Assembly (NCBI GenBank): GCA_947495165.1
Contig: CANLXM010000001.1
Coordinates: 124,001-188,000, forward strand
Direction: 5' to 3'
DNA from: an uncultured Cellulomonadaceae bacterium
Lineage (GTDB): Bacteria > Actinomycetota > Actinomycetes > Actinomycetales > Cellulomonadaceae
Length of the DNA stretch: 64,000 nucleotides
Shown here: positions 1 to 7,277 of the stretch, one piece after another
Position numbering within the stretch: the first letter of the stretch is position 1
Layout of the letters: each line of letters starts with the position of its first letter
Program-made: the position numbers and the translations under genes
The notes under the pieces: generated by a model
What the model was told of the DNA's origin: nothing
What the model saw: only the letters and a program-made list of their open reading frames with translations
The model's database searches: none

Positions 1-391
1 GCGCACGCTGCTGAGCGTCGACAACTACCGCCAGCAGGGGCGCAACGGCTACGGCATCAAGGTGGCGAACCTTCCTGAGAAGAACGGCGACCTCGTCGGA
101 GCGCTCGTCGTCGACGAGGCGGACGAGGTCCTGGTCATCATGGAGCGCGGCAAGATCGTCCGGTCAGCCGTCGGTGAGGTGAACCCGACCGGCCGCACCG
201 CGCAGGGCGTCATCTTCGCGAAGCCCGACAAGAACGACCGGATCATCGGCGTGGCACGCAACGTCGAGAAGGCGGTCGACGACGAGGCGGAGGTCCTGAC
301 CGAGGGCGCGCCTGGCGATGAAGGTGACGAACCGGCGTCGACCGACGACACTGGTGCGAGCGAAGCGACGGCTGAGGAGGACTCCGAGTGA
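1..391 (+). CDS. gyrA: DNA gyrase subunit A, C-terminal end (partial)
   Basis: Only the last ~129 codons are present, open at the window's left edge in the frame starting at base 2. The peptide begins with RTLLSVDNYRQQGRNG and continues through beta-pinwheel (GyrA C-terminal repeat) sequence, then an acidic tail rich in Glu and Asp that is typical of actinobacterial GyrA. GyrA is the breakage-reunion subunit of gyrase, which introduces negative supercoils; the part seen here belongs to the DNA-wrapping domain. The stop codon overlaps the GTG start of the next gene, so the two are translationally coupled. The gyrA, DUF3566, tRNA-Ile, tRNA-Ala order is the usual one beside the actinobacterial origin. 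Confidence 0.96.
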   Translation, partial: RTLLSVDNYRQQGRNGYGIKVANLPEKNGDLVGALVVDEADEVLVIMERGKIVRSAVGEVNPTGRTAQGVIFAKPDKNDRIIGVARNVEKAVDDEAEVLTEGAPGDEGDEPASTDDTGASEATAEEDSE

Positions 392-1206
392 GCGACGACA
401 AGAAGGCGACGGGCGCGCCGCCGGCGATCGCACCGCGTACCCCGACGCCCCGGCCGGACGCTCCCGCGCGACCCGAGGGGTTTGCGCTCCCCGAGGTCGA
501 CACGAGCGCATTCGACCAGAAGCCGGAGTTCTCGGCCGTGACGCGACCCGCGCCAGGGCCGTCGAGCCCCGTGGACGCCGGGCGTGACCAGGGGCGGGGC
601 GAGCCGGCGGACGCGGACGCGGACGAGCCGGGTGCGCTCAAGGGCGCCGGCATGAAGCTGCGGACGTGGGGCGGGTCGGCCGTCGCGGCCGTGCAGCGCG
701 CGGTGTCCTCCGACGACGAGGACGACGAGGGCGCTCGGCGGCCCACGGGTGCCGGCGCCCCGGTGGCCGCGGCGGGTGCGGCCAGCACGGCCACCGTCGC
801 GCGCACGGAGACCGTCGAGACGGACGAGGCGCTCGAGCAGGCTGGGCCGCGCAAGGTCCGGCTGGCCATCGCACGGATCGACCCCTGGTCCGTCATGAAG
901 CTCGCGTTCCTGCTGTCCGTCGCGGCGGGCATCATGATCGTCGTGGCCGCCTGGGTGTTCTGGTACGCGATGAACGACCTCGGCGTCTTCACGTCGATCG
1001 ACGAGATGATCAAGGAGATCGTCGGGCCCGAGTCCGAGATCAACCTGCTCCAGTTCGTCGAGCGGGACCGCATCATCGCCCTGGCCACGATCGTCGCCGT
1101 CGTCGACGTCGTCCTCATGACGGCCCTGGCCACGATCGGTGCGTTCCTGTTCAACGTCACGGCCGCCCTTGTGGGCGGGATCAACCTGACGCTGACGGAC
1201 GACTGA
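388..1206 (+). CDS. DUF3566 domain transmembrane protein
   Basis: A 272-residue protein starting at GTG 388, inside the gyrA stop. The first ~165 residues are low-complexity, rich in Pro, Ala, Asp and Glu, and probably cytoplasmic and disordered. The C-terminal third carries the DUF3566 region with two hydrophobic helices, about residues 170-193 and 232-258, separated by a short loop with acidic residues. DUF3566 proteins sit directly after gyrA in most actinobacteria; their function is not established. The position and domain identify it. I see no catalytic motif. It is probably co-transcribed with gyrA. Confidence 0.9.
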   Translation: MSDDKKATGAPPAIAPRTPTPRPDAPARPEGFALPEVDTSAFDQKPEFSAVTRPAPGPSSPVDAGRDQGRGEPADADADEPGALKGAGMKLRTWGGSAVAAVQRAVSSDDEDDEGARRPTGAGAPVAAAGAASTATVARTETVETDEALEQAGPRKVRLAIARIDPWSVMKLAFLLSVAAGIMIVVAAWVFWYAMNDLGVFTSIDEMIKEIVGPESEINLLQFVERDRIIALATIVAVVDVVLMTALATIGAFLFNVTAALVGGINLTLTDD

Positions 1207-1341
1207 GACGCCCACCACTCGATCGGTGCAGGAGCCGGAGACGTTTTGGTTCCCGCACCGATGGTGGGGTAGTCTCGGTGCGCTGCCCGTGCAGAACTCC
1301 TCCTGACCTCGCGTCGAGCGGAGCGGTGCGTGCGTAGCGAC

Positions 1342-1415
1342 GGGCCTATAGCTCAGGCGGTTAGAGCGCTTCCCTGATAAGGAAGAGGTCGGAGGTTCAA
1401 GTCCTCCTAGGCCCA
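1342..1415 (+). tRNA. tRNA-Ile (GAT)
   Basis: A 74-nt cloverleaf: acceptor arm GGGCCTA pairs with TAGGCCC. The D arm is typical, the anticodon loop is CTGATAA (anticodon GAT), and the T arm GGAGG/CCTCC carries TTCAAGT. There is no encoded CCA; the discriminator is A. It lies between the DUF3566 gene and the DLW-39 gene, as in relatives. Confidence 0.97.
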
Positions 1416-1438
1416 CAGTCACGAACGGAGGGATCACC

Positions 1439-1558
1439 ATGAAGCGGTTGATCCTCGCGGTGCTCGGCGTCGTGGTCGGCTCGATGGTGTGGCGCAAGCT
1501 CTCCCAGGACTCGGCCGACCGGAAGCTCTGGGCGGACGTGACGGACACCTTCGAGTAG
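1439..1558 (+). CDS. DLW-39 family small protein
   Basis: A 39-residue ORF starting at ATG 1439 behind the strong ribosome site ACGGAGGGATCACC. A hydrophobic N-terminal helix (residues 3-18) leads to a basic segment (WRKL) and the C-terminal motif RKLWADVTD. This matches the actinobacterial DLW-39 family, named for a DLW triplet; here it reads KLW. The family is always tiny, lies between the gyrA-linked tRNAs, and has no known function. Position, length and motif together make this a real gene. Confidence 0.82.
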   Translation: MKRLILAVLGVVVGSMVWRKLSQDSADRKLWADVTDTFE

Positions 1559-1589
1559 TCTCGGAGGTCGGCGAGCATGACGCTCGCAC

Positions 1590-1662
1590 GGGGCCATGGC
1601 GCAATTGGTAGCGCACCTGCTTTGCAAGCAGGGGGTTGGGGGTTCGAGTCCCCCTGGCTCCA
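1590..1662 (+). tRNA. tRNA-Ala (TGC)
   Basis: A 73-nt cloverleaf with acceptor arm GGGGCCA/TGGCTCC (one G-T pair). The anticodon loop is TTTGCAA (anticodon TGC), and the T arm GGGGG/CCCCC carries TTCGAGT. The discriminator is A and CCA is not encoded. It completes the tRNA-Ile/tRNA-Ala pair downstream of gyrA. Confidence 0.97.
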
Positions 1663-1698
1663 CGGAAGTGATGGGTCGAGTCATCGTCCATCGTCGCC

Positions 1699-1725
1699 AG
1701 AGCCCGGCCCTCGGCCGGGCTCTTT
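1699..1725 (+). terminator. Intrinsic terminator after tRNA-Ala
   Basis: An 11-bp perfect stem, AGAGCCCGGCC with GGCCGGGCTCT, with a 3-nt loop followed by TTT. It lies 37 bases past tRNA-Ala and probably ends the gyrA-tRNA transcription unit. Confidence 0.75.
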
Positions 1726-1755
1726 GCATGTGGTTGCGCGGACCCGCCGGACGCA

Positions 1756-1787
1756 CGAGAGCCCCGGGCGGACGCCCGGGGCTCTCG
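1756..1787. terminator. Bidirectional hairpin terminator between convergent units
   Basis: A 14-bp perfect stem (CGAGAGCCCCGGGC with its complement) and a 4-nt loop. It lies between the tRNA-Ala unit and the stop of the minus-strand gene ending at 1800. The strong stem is usable from either strand. Confidence 0.65.
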
Positions 1788-1799
1788 TCGTGCTGGGTG

Positions 1800-2717
1800 C
1801 TACTTGCTCTCGTCCGAGCCGTCCGTCGTCTCCGCGATCGGCTTCATGACGCTCGGCTTCGGCGTGGTGGCCGGCGTCGGCTTGCTGGTGTCGCCGCTCT
1901 TCGCGGGAACGTCGGCCTTCGCGGCGGCCGTCTCGGCCACCTTGTCGGCACCCTCGGCGGGCTTGGCGTCGTCGTCCGCGTCCTTGGAGAGGCCGTCCTT
2001 CGCGTCCTTCACGGCGGTGGCCGCAGCGGCAGCCGCGCCCGAGACCTTCTCCTTGACGTCGCTCACGACGCCGGAGCCCTCGGACTCGACCTTCTCCCAG
2101 GGCTCGGCCCACGGGTCGACCTCGGGCTGGCTCTTGCGCCACACGGCGTAGGCGCCACCGGCGGCGGCAGCAGTACCGGCGAGGAACCAGAACGTCTTGC
2201 CCTTGCCGCTCTTCTGGGACTTCGCGGCCCGGGCTGCTGCGGCCTTCGCTGCGGCGCCGTGCTTGCTGGCGACGGAGTCAGCCGCCTTGGTGAAGCTCTC
2301 GGCCGCCGACTCGGCGGACGTGCTCGCCTTCGCAGCCGCGGCCGCGGTCGCCGCGCTGAAGGTGGCGACGAGCTTGGGCAGGTACTCCTCGACGAGCTTG
2401 TCGTGCGCGACGTCGATCTTCGGGCCCGCCTTCTCGGCGACCTTCTCGACGTGCGGCGATGCCGCGCGGCGGCTCTCCTCCCAGGCCTTCTCGACACGCG
2501 GGGTCAGCCACTCGCGGAACTCGTGGACCCGGGGGTCGCTCCAGTCCTTCGCCTGCGAGGCGGAGTCCTTCGCCTGGTGGGCGAGCCGACCCGCGACCAC
2601 GCTCGCGTGCGTGCCGGCATCGGAGACCGCTGCGACGAGTGCCGCTGCCGTGTCCTTCACCTTCTCGGAGTCGAGGTGTGCGGCCTTGCTCTTCGAGCTC
2701 TTTGCGCCTGTGAACAT
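1800..2717 (-). CDS. Ala/Lys-rich membrane protein of unknown function
   Basis: A 305-residue protein. The first ~165 residues are Ala-, Lys- and Ser-rich amphipathic helix, with a coiled-coil-like pattern of repeated EKV, AKD and KAA segments. A single hydrophobic segment near residues 176-194 (FWFLAGTAAAAGGAYAVW) is followed by an acidic Ala/Lys tail. The pattern of charged helices, one transmembrane segment and a low-complexity tail resembles the actinobacterial DUF5324-type proteins, but I cannot confirm that family by eye. It is convergent with the tRNA unit and divergent from the cyclophilin gene. No enzymatic motif is visible. Confidence 0.6.
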   Translation of the reverse strand: MFTGAKSSKSKAAHLDSEKVKDTAAALVAAVSDAGTHASVVAGRLAHQAKDSASQAKDWSDPRVHEFREWLTPRVEKAWEESRRAASPHVEKVAEKAGPKIDVAHDKLVEEYLPKLVATFSAATAAAAAKASTSAESAAESFTKAADSVASKHGAAAKAAAARAAKSQKSGKGKTFWFLAGTAAAAGGAYAVWRKSQPEVDPWAEPWEKVESEGSGVVSDVKEKVSGAAAAAATAVKDAKDGLSKDADDDAKPAEGADKVAETAAAKADVPAKSGDTSKPTPATTPKPSVMKPIAETTDGSDESK

Positions 2718-2804
2718 GTCTGCTCCCGTTCTCGATAAGGATCCGTCCCCACTCTGCCACCGATGAGGTCACGGTGCGACGCCAGAGGTGGAACAATGAG
2801 GCGC

Positions 2805-3344
2805 ATGTTTGCAACCCTGCACACCACCGCTGGTGACATCCGCATCGAGCTGTTCGCCAACCACGCACCCAAGACGGTCCAGAACTTCACCGGGCTGGCC
2901 ACGGGCGACAAGACGTGGATCGACCCGAAGACCGGTGAGGAGTCGACCGAGCGCTTCTACGACGGCCTCGTGTTCCACCGCGTCATCGAGGGCTTCATGA
3001 TCCAGGGCGGGTGCCCGCTCGGCACCGGCACCGGAGACCCCGGCTACAAGTTCAACGACGAGATCCACCCCGAGCTCGGCTTCACCGAGCCCTACCTGCT
3101 GGCCATGGCCAACGCCGGTACCCGCCGCAACCCCGTCACGGGTGCGCCCGAGGGCACCAACGGCTCGCAGTTCTTCATCTCGGTCGCCGCGACCCCGTGG
3201 CTCACCGGGAAGCACACGATCTTCGGCAAGGTGGCCGACGACGCGTCGCGCGCCGTCGTCGACGCCATCGCCACGACGCCGACCCGCCCGGGCGACCGCC
3301 CGATCGAGGACGTCGTCATCAGCTCGGTCACGATCGAGGACTGA
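2805..3344 (+). CDS. ppiA: Cyclophilin-type peptidyl-prolyl cis-trans isomerase
   Basis: A cytoplasmic cyclophilin that would isomerise Xaa-Pro bonds during folding. From ATG 2805 it is 179 residues, with family landmarks FHRVIEGFMIQGG, MANAGT, NGSQFFIS and LTGKHTIFGKV. There is no signal peptide. An in-frame ATG at 2796 also follows the purine run AGAGGTGGA (2784-2792) but only 3 bases away; 2805, reading MFATLHTTAGDI, matches the usual actinobacterial start, so it was preferred. The upstream ATG cannot be excluded. The gene lies in the conserved gyrA-to-crgA neighbourhood. Confidence 0.93.
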   Translation: MFATLHTTAGDIRIELFANHAPKTVQNFTGLATGDKTWIDPKTGEESTERFYDGLVFHRVIEGFMIQGGCPLGTGTGDPGYKFNDEIHPELGFTEPYLLAMANAGTRRNPVTGAPEGTNGSQFFISVAATPWLTGKHTIFGKVADDASRAVVDAIATTPTRPGDRPIEDVVISSVTIED

Positions 3345-3377
3345 GAACCGCACGCAGCGAAGGAGCCGTCGCGACCC

Positions 3378-4262
3378 ATGAGTGCCACTGACGCACCCGG
3401 AGGGCCCGCGGCGGCTCCTTCGTGTCCCCGCCACCCCGACCGGCCCTCGTACGTCCGCTGCCAGCGGTGCGAGCGTCCCACCTGCCCCGAGTGCCAGCGT
3501 CCGGCGGCCGTGGGCGTGCAGTGCGTCGACTGCGTGGCCGAGCAGGCTCGGACCGTGCGCCAGCACCGGACGGTGCTCGGAGCGCCCGTGCGCACCGACG
3601 ACCGGCCGTACGTCACGCTCACCCTGATCGCGCTGTGCGTGCTGTCCTGGCTCGCGCAGCGCGTGATCGGCTGGGAGGGGTGGACGAGCCATCTCGTGTT
3701 CCGTCCGGTGCTCGGGGACACGGAACCGTACCGCGCGCTGACGGCCGCGTTCCTGCACTCGGAGAGCCCGTTCCACATCCTGCTCAACATGTACGCCCTG
3801 TGGATCGTGGGGCCACAGCTCGAGCGCGTGCTCGGCCGTGGCCGGTTCGCGGCTCTTTATCTGGTGAGCGCGATCGCCGGGTCGGTGGCGTACCTGCTGC
3901 TGGCCGCGCCGGGCAGCGACGCCTGGTTCACCCCGGTGCTGGGCGCCTCGGGCGCGGTCTTCGGGCTGTTCGGCGCCTTCGCCGTGATCTCGCGCCGGCT
4001 GGACCGGCGCGACTCGGGCATCTACACGCTCCTGGCGATGAACCTCGTGATCGGCTTCGTGCTGCCGAACATCGCCTGGCAGAGCCACCTGGGCGGGCTC
4101 GTCGCGGGCGCTGCCGTCGCGGCCGGGTTCGCGTACGCGCCCCGCGAGCGTCGTCGCACGTGGGCGGTGGTGGCCCCCGCGCTCGTGCTCGCGCTCGTCG
4201 TGGGCGCCGCGGCGCTCCGCTACGCGACGGCCCCCAGCCTGGTCGAGCTGCTGTTCCGCTGA
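3378..4262 (+). CDS. Rhomboid family intramembrane serine protease with N-terminal zinc finger
   Basis: A 294-residue membrane protease. Residues 13-55 hold Cys/His pairs (CPRH, CQRC, CPEC, CVDC) that look like a B-box-type zinc-binding module. Six or so membrane helices follow. The catalytic serine is S191 in GASGAVFG, and the catalytic histidine is H237 in SHLGGLVAG on a later helix; together they form the rhomboid Ser-His dyad. Rhomboids cleave transmembrane substrates inside the bilayer; the substrate here is unknown. Its place after the cyclophilin gene and before crgA is conserved in actinobacteria. The start is ATG 3378. Confidence 0.93.
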   Translation: MSATDAPGGPAAAPSCPRHPDRPSYVRCQRCERPTCPECQRPAAVGVQCVDCVAEQARTVRQHRTVLGAPVRTDDRPYVTLTLIALCVLSWLAQRVIGWEGWTSHLVFRPVLGDTEPYRALTAAFLHSESPFHILLNMYALWIVGPQLERVLGRGRFAALYLVSAIAGSVAYLLLAAPGSDAWFTPVLGASGAVFGLFGAFAVISRRLDRRDSGIYTLLAMNLVIGFVLPNIAWQSHLGGLVAGAAVAAGFAYAPRERRRTWAVVAPALVLALVVGAAALRYATAPSLVELLFR

Positions 4263-4301
4263 GGATCGTTCCCTCAGCAGGATCTGGGCCCTCGAGCCCT
4301 G

Positions 4302-4351
4302 TGCACAGAGTTGTTCACACCTGTGGAATTACACGCGTGTAGTTATCCACA
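4302..4351. other. Cluster of DnaA-box-like sites
   Basis: Between the convergent rhomboid and crgA genes lie TTGTTCACA (4311-4319) and a perfect DnaA box TTATCCACA (4343-4351). A TGTGCACA palindrome (4302-4309) and a degenerate TGTGGAATT (4322-4330) lie beside them. This is more box-like sequence than expected in 50 bases of GC-rich DNA. A role in DnaA titration or binding is inference only. Confidence 0.4.
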
Positions 4352-4379
4352 GGGTTGTCCCCGCCTGGGGACGACCCTG
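4350..4379. terminator. Convergent terminator hairpin between the rhomboid gene and crgA
   Basis: A 13-bp stem with one G-T pair (CAGGGTTGTCCCC with GGGGACGACCCTG) and a 4-nt loop. It sits 8 bases beyond the crgA stop and overlaps the edge of the perfect DnaA box. It could terminate both convergent genes. Confidence 0.6.
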
Positions 4380-4387
4380 GAGCTCCC

Positions 4388-4633
4388 CTACTTCCAGCGC
4401 GTGGCGAGACCGAAGCCCACGATCGCGAACGCGAAGCCGACGACGAGGTTCCAGTTGCCGATGGGCAGCGGCCACTGCATCTGGAACAGGTAGGCCACGA
4501 CCAGGTAGACCAGCGCCACGATGAACAGGGTGATCATCGCGGGGGCGAGCCACCGGGGGTTCGGGCCCGACGGCATGGCGACACGCTCGGTGCGGGCGGG
4601 ACGCGACTTCTTCTTGCTCGTGGGCTCAGACAC
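4388..4633 (-). CDS. crgA: Cell division protein CrgA
   Basis: An 81-residue protein from GTG 4633. A basic N-terminus (SKKKSRPAR) is followed by two transmembrane helices (about residues 30-51 and 59-77) joined by a short loop with Pro-Asn-Trp, ending in ATRWK. This is the CrgA layout; CrgA is an actinobacterial divisome membrane protein that interacts with FtsZ and PBPs and affects septum placement. It is convergent with the rhomboid gene, as usual in the group. Length is close to the family norm. Confidence 0.93.
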   Translation of the reverse strand: MSEPTSKKKSRPARTERVAMPSGPNPRWLAPAMITLFIVALVYLVVAYLFQMQWPLPIGNWNLVVGFAFAIVGFGLATRWK

Positions 4634-4792
4634 GGGGGCGGGCTCCCTGCGGTGACGGGGGCGACCGGCAGGTCACGCCCGGACGGACGGCGCTGCGACG
4701 CGTCGCACACGCACGGGTGCCTCGGTGCGCCCGCAGCACATAGCCTAGTGCTCAGGCCCGTCAGAACCGGTCAGGCGCAGGAAGGTGCACAG

Positions 4793-5548
4793 ATGGAGCA
4801 CGGCGCGCGACGCCCCGCCCGGCCCTGGCGCGCCCAGGTCGCCGTCATGGCCGTCCTCGCCCTCGCGGGTCTGCTCTTCACCGTGAGCGCCACCCTGGCG
4901 CGTGACGCCGGTGAGCGCCACCCGCAGGACCTCGCCGCCCTGGTCGAGATCGAGAGCGACCGGGTGGAGAATCTGCAGACCGAGGTCGACGCCCTGCAGG
5001 ACACGGTGCAGGAGCTTGCCGAGGCCCAGACCGAGATCGGGGACGACCCGTTGCTCACGACGGGCGCCCGCCAGGACGCGGTGGCCGCCGGTGCCGTCCC
5101 GCTGCGGGGGCCCGGGCTGACGGTGACGCTCGACGACGCGCCGGCCAGCACGCCCCTCGGCCCGGAGGTGTCCGCGGACGCGCTCGTCGTGCACCAGCAG
5201 GACCTCGAGGCCGTGATCAACGCCCTGTGGGCCGGCGGAGCGGAAGCGATGATGCTGCAGGACCAGCGGGTCGTGACCACGACGGCGTTCCGCTGCGTCG
5301 GCAACGTCCTCTCGCTGCACGGCCGCGTGTACTCCCCGCCCTACACGGTGCAGGCGATCGGGGACCCGGCGACCCTCGAGCAGGCGGTCCTGTCCGACGT
5401 CGAGGTGCAGAAGTACCTCACCTGGGTGGACGCCGTCGGGCTGGGCTGGGGTGTCAGCCGGGCCGACGAGCTCGAGCTCCCAGGCCGCTCGGCCCCGCTG
5501 TCCCACGCCCGCGTCGGCGCCGAGGTCAACGCGCCGGGCAGGTCCTGA
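4793..5548 (+). CDS. DUF881 family membrane-anchored protein
   Basis: A 251-residue protein from ATG 4793, preceded by AGGAAGG. Residues 1-16 are basic, then one membrane helix (about 19-37), a coiled coil around residues 50-83 (ESDRVENLQTEVDALQ), and the DUF881 domain with PLRGPGLTVTLDD and INALWAGGAEAMML. DUF881 proteins are extracytoplasmic single-pass proteins near division genes in actinobacteria and Firmicutes (YlxW/YlxX relatives). No biochemical function is established. It lies between crgA and pabA, a common arrangement. Confidence 0.9.
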   Translation: MEHGARRPARPWRAQVAVMAVLALAGLLFTVSATLARDAGERHPQDLAALVEIESDRVENLQTEVDALQDTVQELAEAQTEIGDDPLLTTGARQDAVAAGAVPLRGPGLTVTLDDAPASTPLGPEVSADALVVHQQDLEAVINALWAGGAEAMMLQDQRVVTTTAFRCVGNVLSLHGRVYSPPYTVQAIGDPATLEQAVLSDVEVQKYLTWVDAVGLGWGVSRADELELPGRSAPLSHARVGAEVNAPGRS

Positions 5549-5644
5549 TCCGCGGCCCGCGTCCCAGCGCGCAGATCCCCGGCGTACGCGCAGCGCGAGA
5601 CCACGCACAATGGACCCGAACGTCCACCGACCCTAGGGACTGAC

Positions 5645-6268
5645 ATGGCCACGATCCTCGTCGTCGACAACTACGACTCGTTCGTCTACACGATCGTCGG
5701 ATACCTCGCCGAGCTCGGCGCGGACACGGTCGTCGTGCGCAACGACGCCGTGCCCGACGTCGCGGACTGGCACTACGACGGGGTGCTCGTCTCGCCGGGT
5801 CCCGGGACGCCCGCGGACGCCGGGGCGAGCCTCGACGTCATCCGCGCGTGCGCCGACAGCGGCACCCCGATGCTCGGGGTCTGCCTCGGCCACCAGGCGC
5901 TCGGCGAAGCCTTCGGTGGTCGGGTCACCCACGCCCCCGAGCTCATGCACGGCAAGACCAGCATGATCGAGCACGACGGTGCGAGCGTGCTCGGCGGCCT
6001 GCCGCAGCCCTTCACCGCGACCCGGTACCACTCGCTCGCCGTGGTCCGTGAGTCGGTTCCGGCGGAGCTCGAGATCACCGCGGAGACCGCGAACGGGATC
6101 GTCATGGGGCTCGCCCACCGCGACCTCCCGCTGCACGGCGTGCAGTTCCATCCCGAGTCCGTGCTGACCGAGGGCGGGCACCGGCTGCTCGCGAACTGGC
6201 TCGAGATCGCGGGGCAGGACGGCGCCGTCGCTCGTTCCGCGGGCCTCGCGCCGCTCATGCGGCACTGA
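5645..6268 (+). CDS. pabA: Class I glutamine amidotransferase, aminodeoxychorismate/anthranilate synthase component II
   Basis: A 207-residue class I glutamine amidotransferase that hydrolyses glutamine and passes ammonia to a chorismate-using partner. The nucleophile is C80 in GVCLGHQ, with the His-Glu of the triad in HPES near residue 176. The SPGPGTP motif and the N-terminal ILVVDNYDSF are typical of PabA/TrpG. No component I gene is adjacent. In actinobacteria this copy beside crgA and pknB is usually annotated pabA/trpG and may serve both folate and tryptophan synthesis. Which partner it uses cannot be decided here. Confidence 0.92.
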   Translation: MATILVVDNYDSFVYTIVGYLAELGADTVVVRNDAVPDVADWHYDGVLVSPGPGTPADAGASLDVIRACADSGTPMLGVCLGHQALGEAFGGRVTHAPELMHGKTSMIEHDGASVLGGLPQPFTATRYHSLAVVRESVPAELEITAETANGIVMGLAHRDLPLHGVQFHPESVLTEGGHRLLANWLEIAGQDGAVARSAGLAPLMRH

Positions 6269-6270
6269 GC

Positions 6271-7044
6271 ATGGCGTCTTCCCACGCCAGCGCCTCCCGG
6301 GCGCACCGGCGCGCCTCGCGTGCGGGTGCTGCCCTCGGCGTGCTCGGGGAGCTGATGGTGACGGCCGGGGTCCTGCTGGGGCTCTTCGTCGTCTGGCAGC
6401 TGTGGTGGACGGACGTGCAGGCCGGACGCGTGCAGGCGGACCTGCTGGCCTCGCTCGACTGGCCGGACCCGCCCGAGGCCGCCGCCCAGGAGGCCGGCGT
6501 CGGCGAGCCACCAGCCGCGCTCCTGCCGGGTCCGGGTGAGCTCCTGGGGCTGCTCTACGTCCCCGCGTGGGACGTGGAGCCGCGCACGATCCTCGAGGGC
6601 GTGGACAAGCCGACCGTGCTGGACACCGGCTCGGCCGGGCACTACCCGGCCACGGCGGGTCCGGGCCAGACCGGCAACTTCTCCCTCGCCGGCCACCGCA
6701 CCACGTACGGTCGACCGTTCTCGCAGATCGACGTGCTCGAGCCGGGCGACCCGCTCGTCGTGCGCACCGACGAGACCTGGTTCGTGTACGAGGTCACGCG
6801 GTCGCAGATCGTGCAGCCGCACGAGGTCGGGGTGGTGGCACCGGTGCCGCAGGGCAGCACGGACGCCGGCCGCTACGTGACGCTGACCGCGTGCCACCCG
6901 CGCTACTCGGCGGCGGAGCGGTACGTGGTGCACGGCGAGCTGGTCCGGTGGCTGCCGGTGTCCGCGGGAACCCCCACCGAGCTGGGGAGCGCAGACAGCG
7001 CTGCTGCCTGGGCACCGACGTCGAGCCCTGCCGGAGGTCGTTGA
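6271..7044 (+). CDS. Class E sortase
   Basis: A 257-residue membrane-bound transpeptidase that anchors sorted surface proteins to the wall. After a basic N-terminus there is one signal-anchor helix (about residues 29-47). The sortase domain has the catalytic His in LAGHRTTYG, the nucleophilic Cys in TLTACHP and the Arg shortly after it (HPRYSAAER). The TLTACHP signature and the genome position point to class E, common in high-GC actinobacteria and acting on LAXTG-type signals. It starts 2 bases after the pabA stop and shares a base with the next gene. Confidence 0.92.
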   Translation: MASSHASASRAHRRASRAGAALGVLGELMVTAGVLLGLFVVWQLWWTDVQAGRVQADLLASLDWPDPPEAAAQEAGVGEPPAALLPGPGELLGLLYVPAWDVEPRTILEGVDKPTVLDTGSAGHYPATAGPGQTGNFSLAGHRTTYGRPFSQIDVLEPGDPLVVRTDETWFVYEVTRSQIVQPHEVGVVAPVPQGSTDAGRYVTLTACHPRYSAAERYVVHGELVRWLPVSAGTPTELGSADSAAAWAPTSSPAGGR

Positions 7045-7211
7045 TGTACGCCGCGCTGTGGCGCCTGCTCCCTGGCCCCGCCTGGCTCCGGGTCGTCGTG
7101 CTGCTCGCCGTCGCCGTCGCCGTCGTCGTCGTGTGCTTCGAGTGGGCGTTCCCGCTCGTGGCCGAGCACCTGCCGCTCAACGAGCAGACGGTCGGGTCCA
7201 CAGACGGCTGA
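7044..7211 (+). CDS. Small single-pass membrane protein after the sortase
   Basis: A 55-residue ORF whose ATG overlaps the sortase TGA (TGATG), implying translational coupling. One strong membrane helix (about residues 14-34) rich in Val and Ala is followed by FEWAFPLVAEHLPLNEQTVG. Similar tiny membrane proteins ending in a PFxxxxLPxxxVTV-like tail lie between sortase and pknB in many actinobacteria. No function is known. The stop is embedded in the downstream terminator stem. Confidence 0.75.
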   Translation: MYAALWRLLPGPAWLRVVVLLAVAVAVVVVCFEWAFPLVAEHLPLNEQTVGSTDG

Positions 7212-7239
7212 GGGACCGGGGCGGTCCCCGGTCCCTCAG
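7208..7239. terminator. Terminator between the sortase unit and pknB
   Basis: A 14-bp perfect stem (CTGAGGGACCGGGG with its complement) and a 4-nt loop. It begins inside the last codons of the small membrane gene and lies 38 bases from the convergent pknB stop. It is usable from both sides. Confidence 0.7.
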
Positions 7240-7277
7240 CGGCCGTGCGTCCGGCGCAGCGCCGGTGGAGCTCGATG

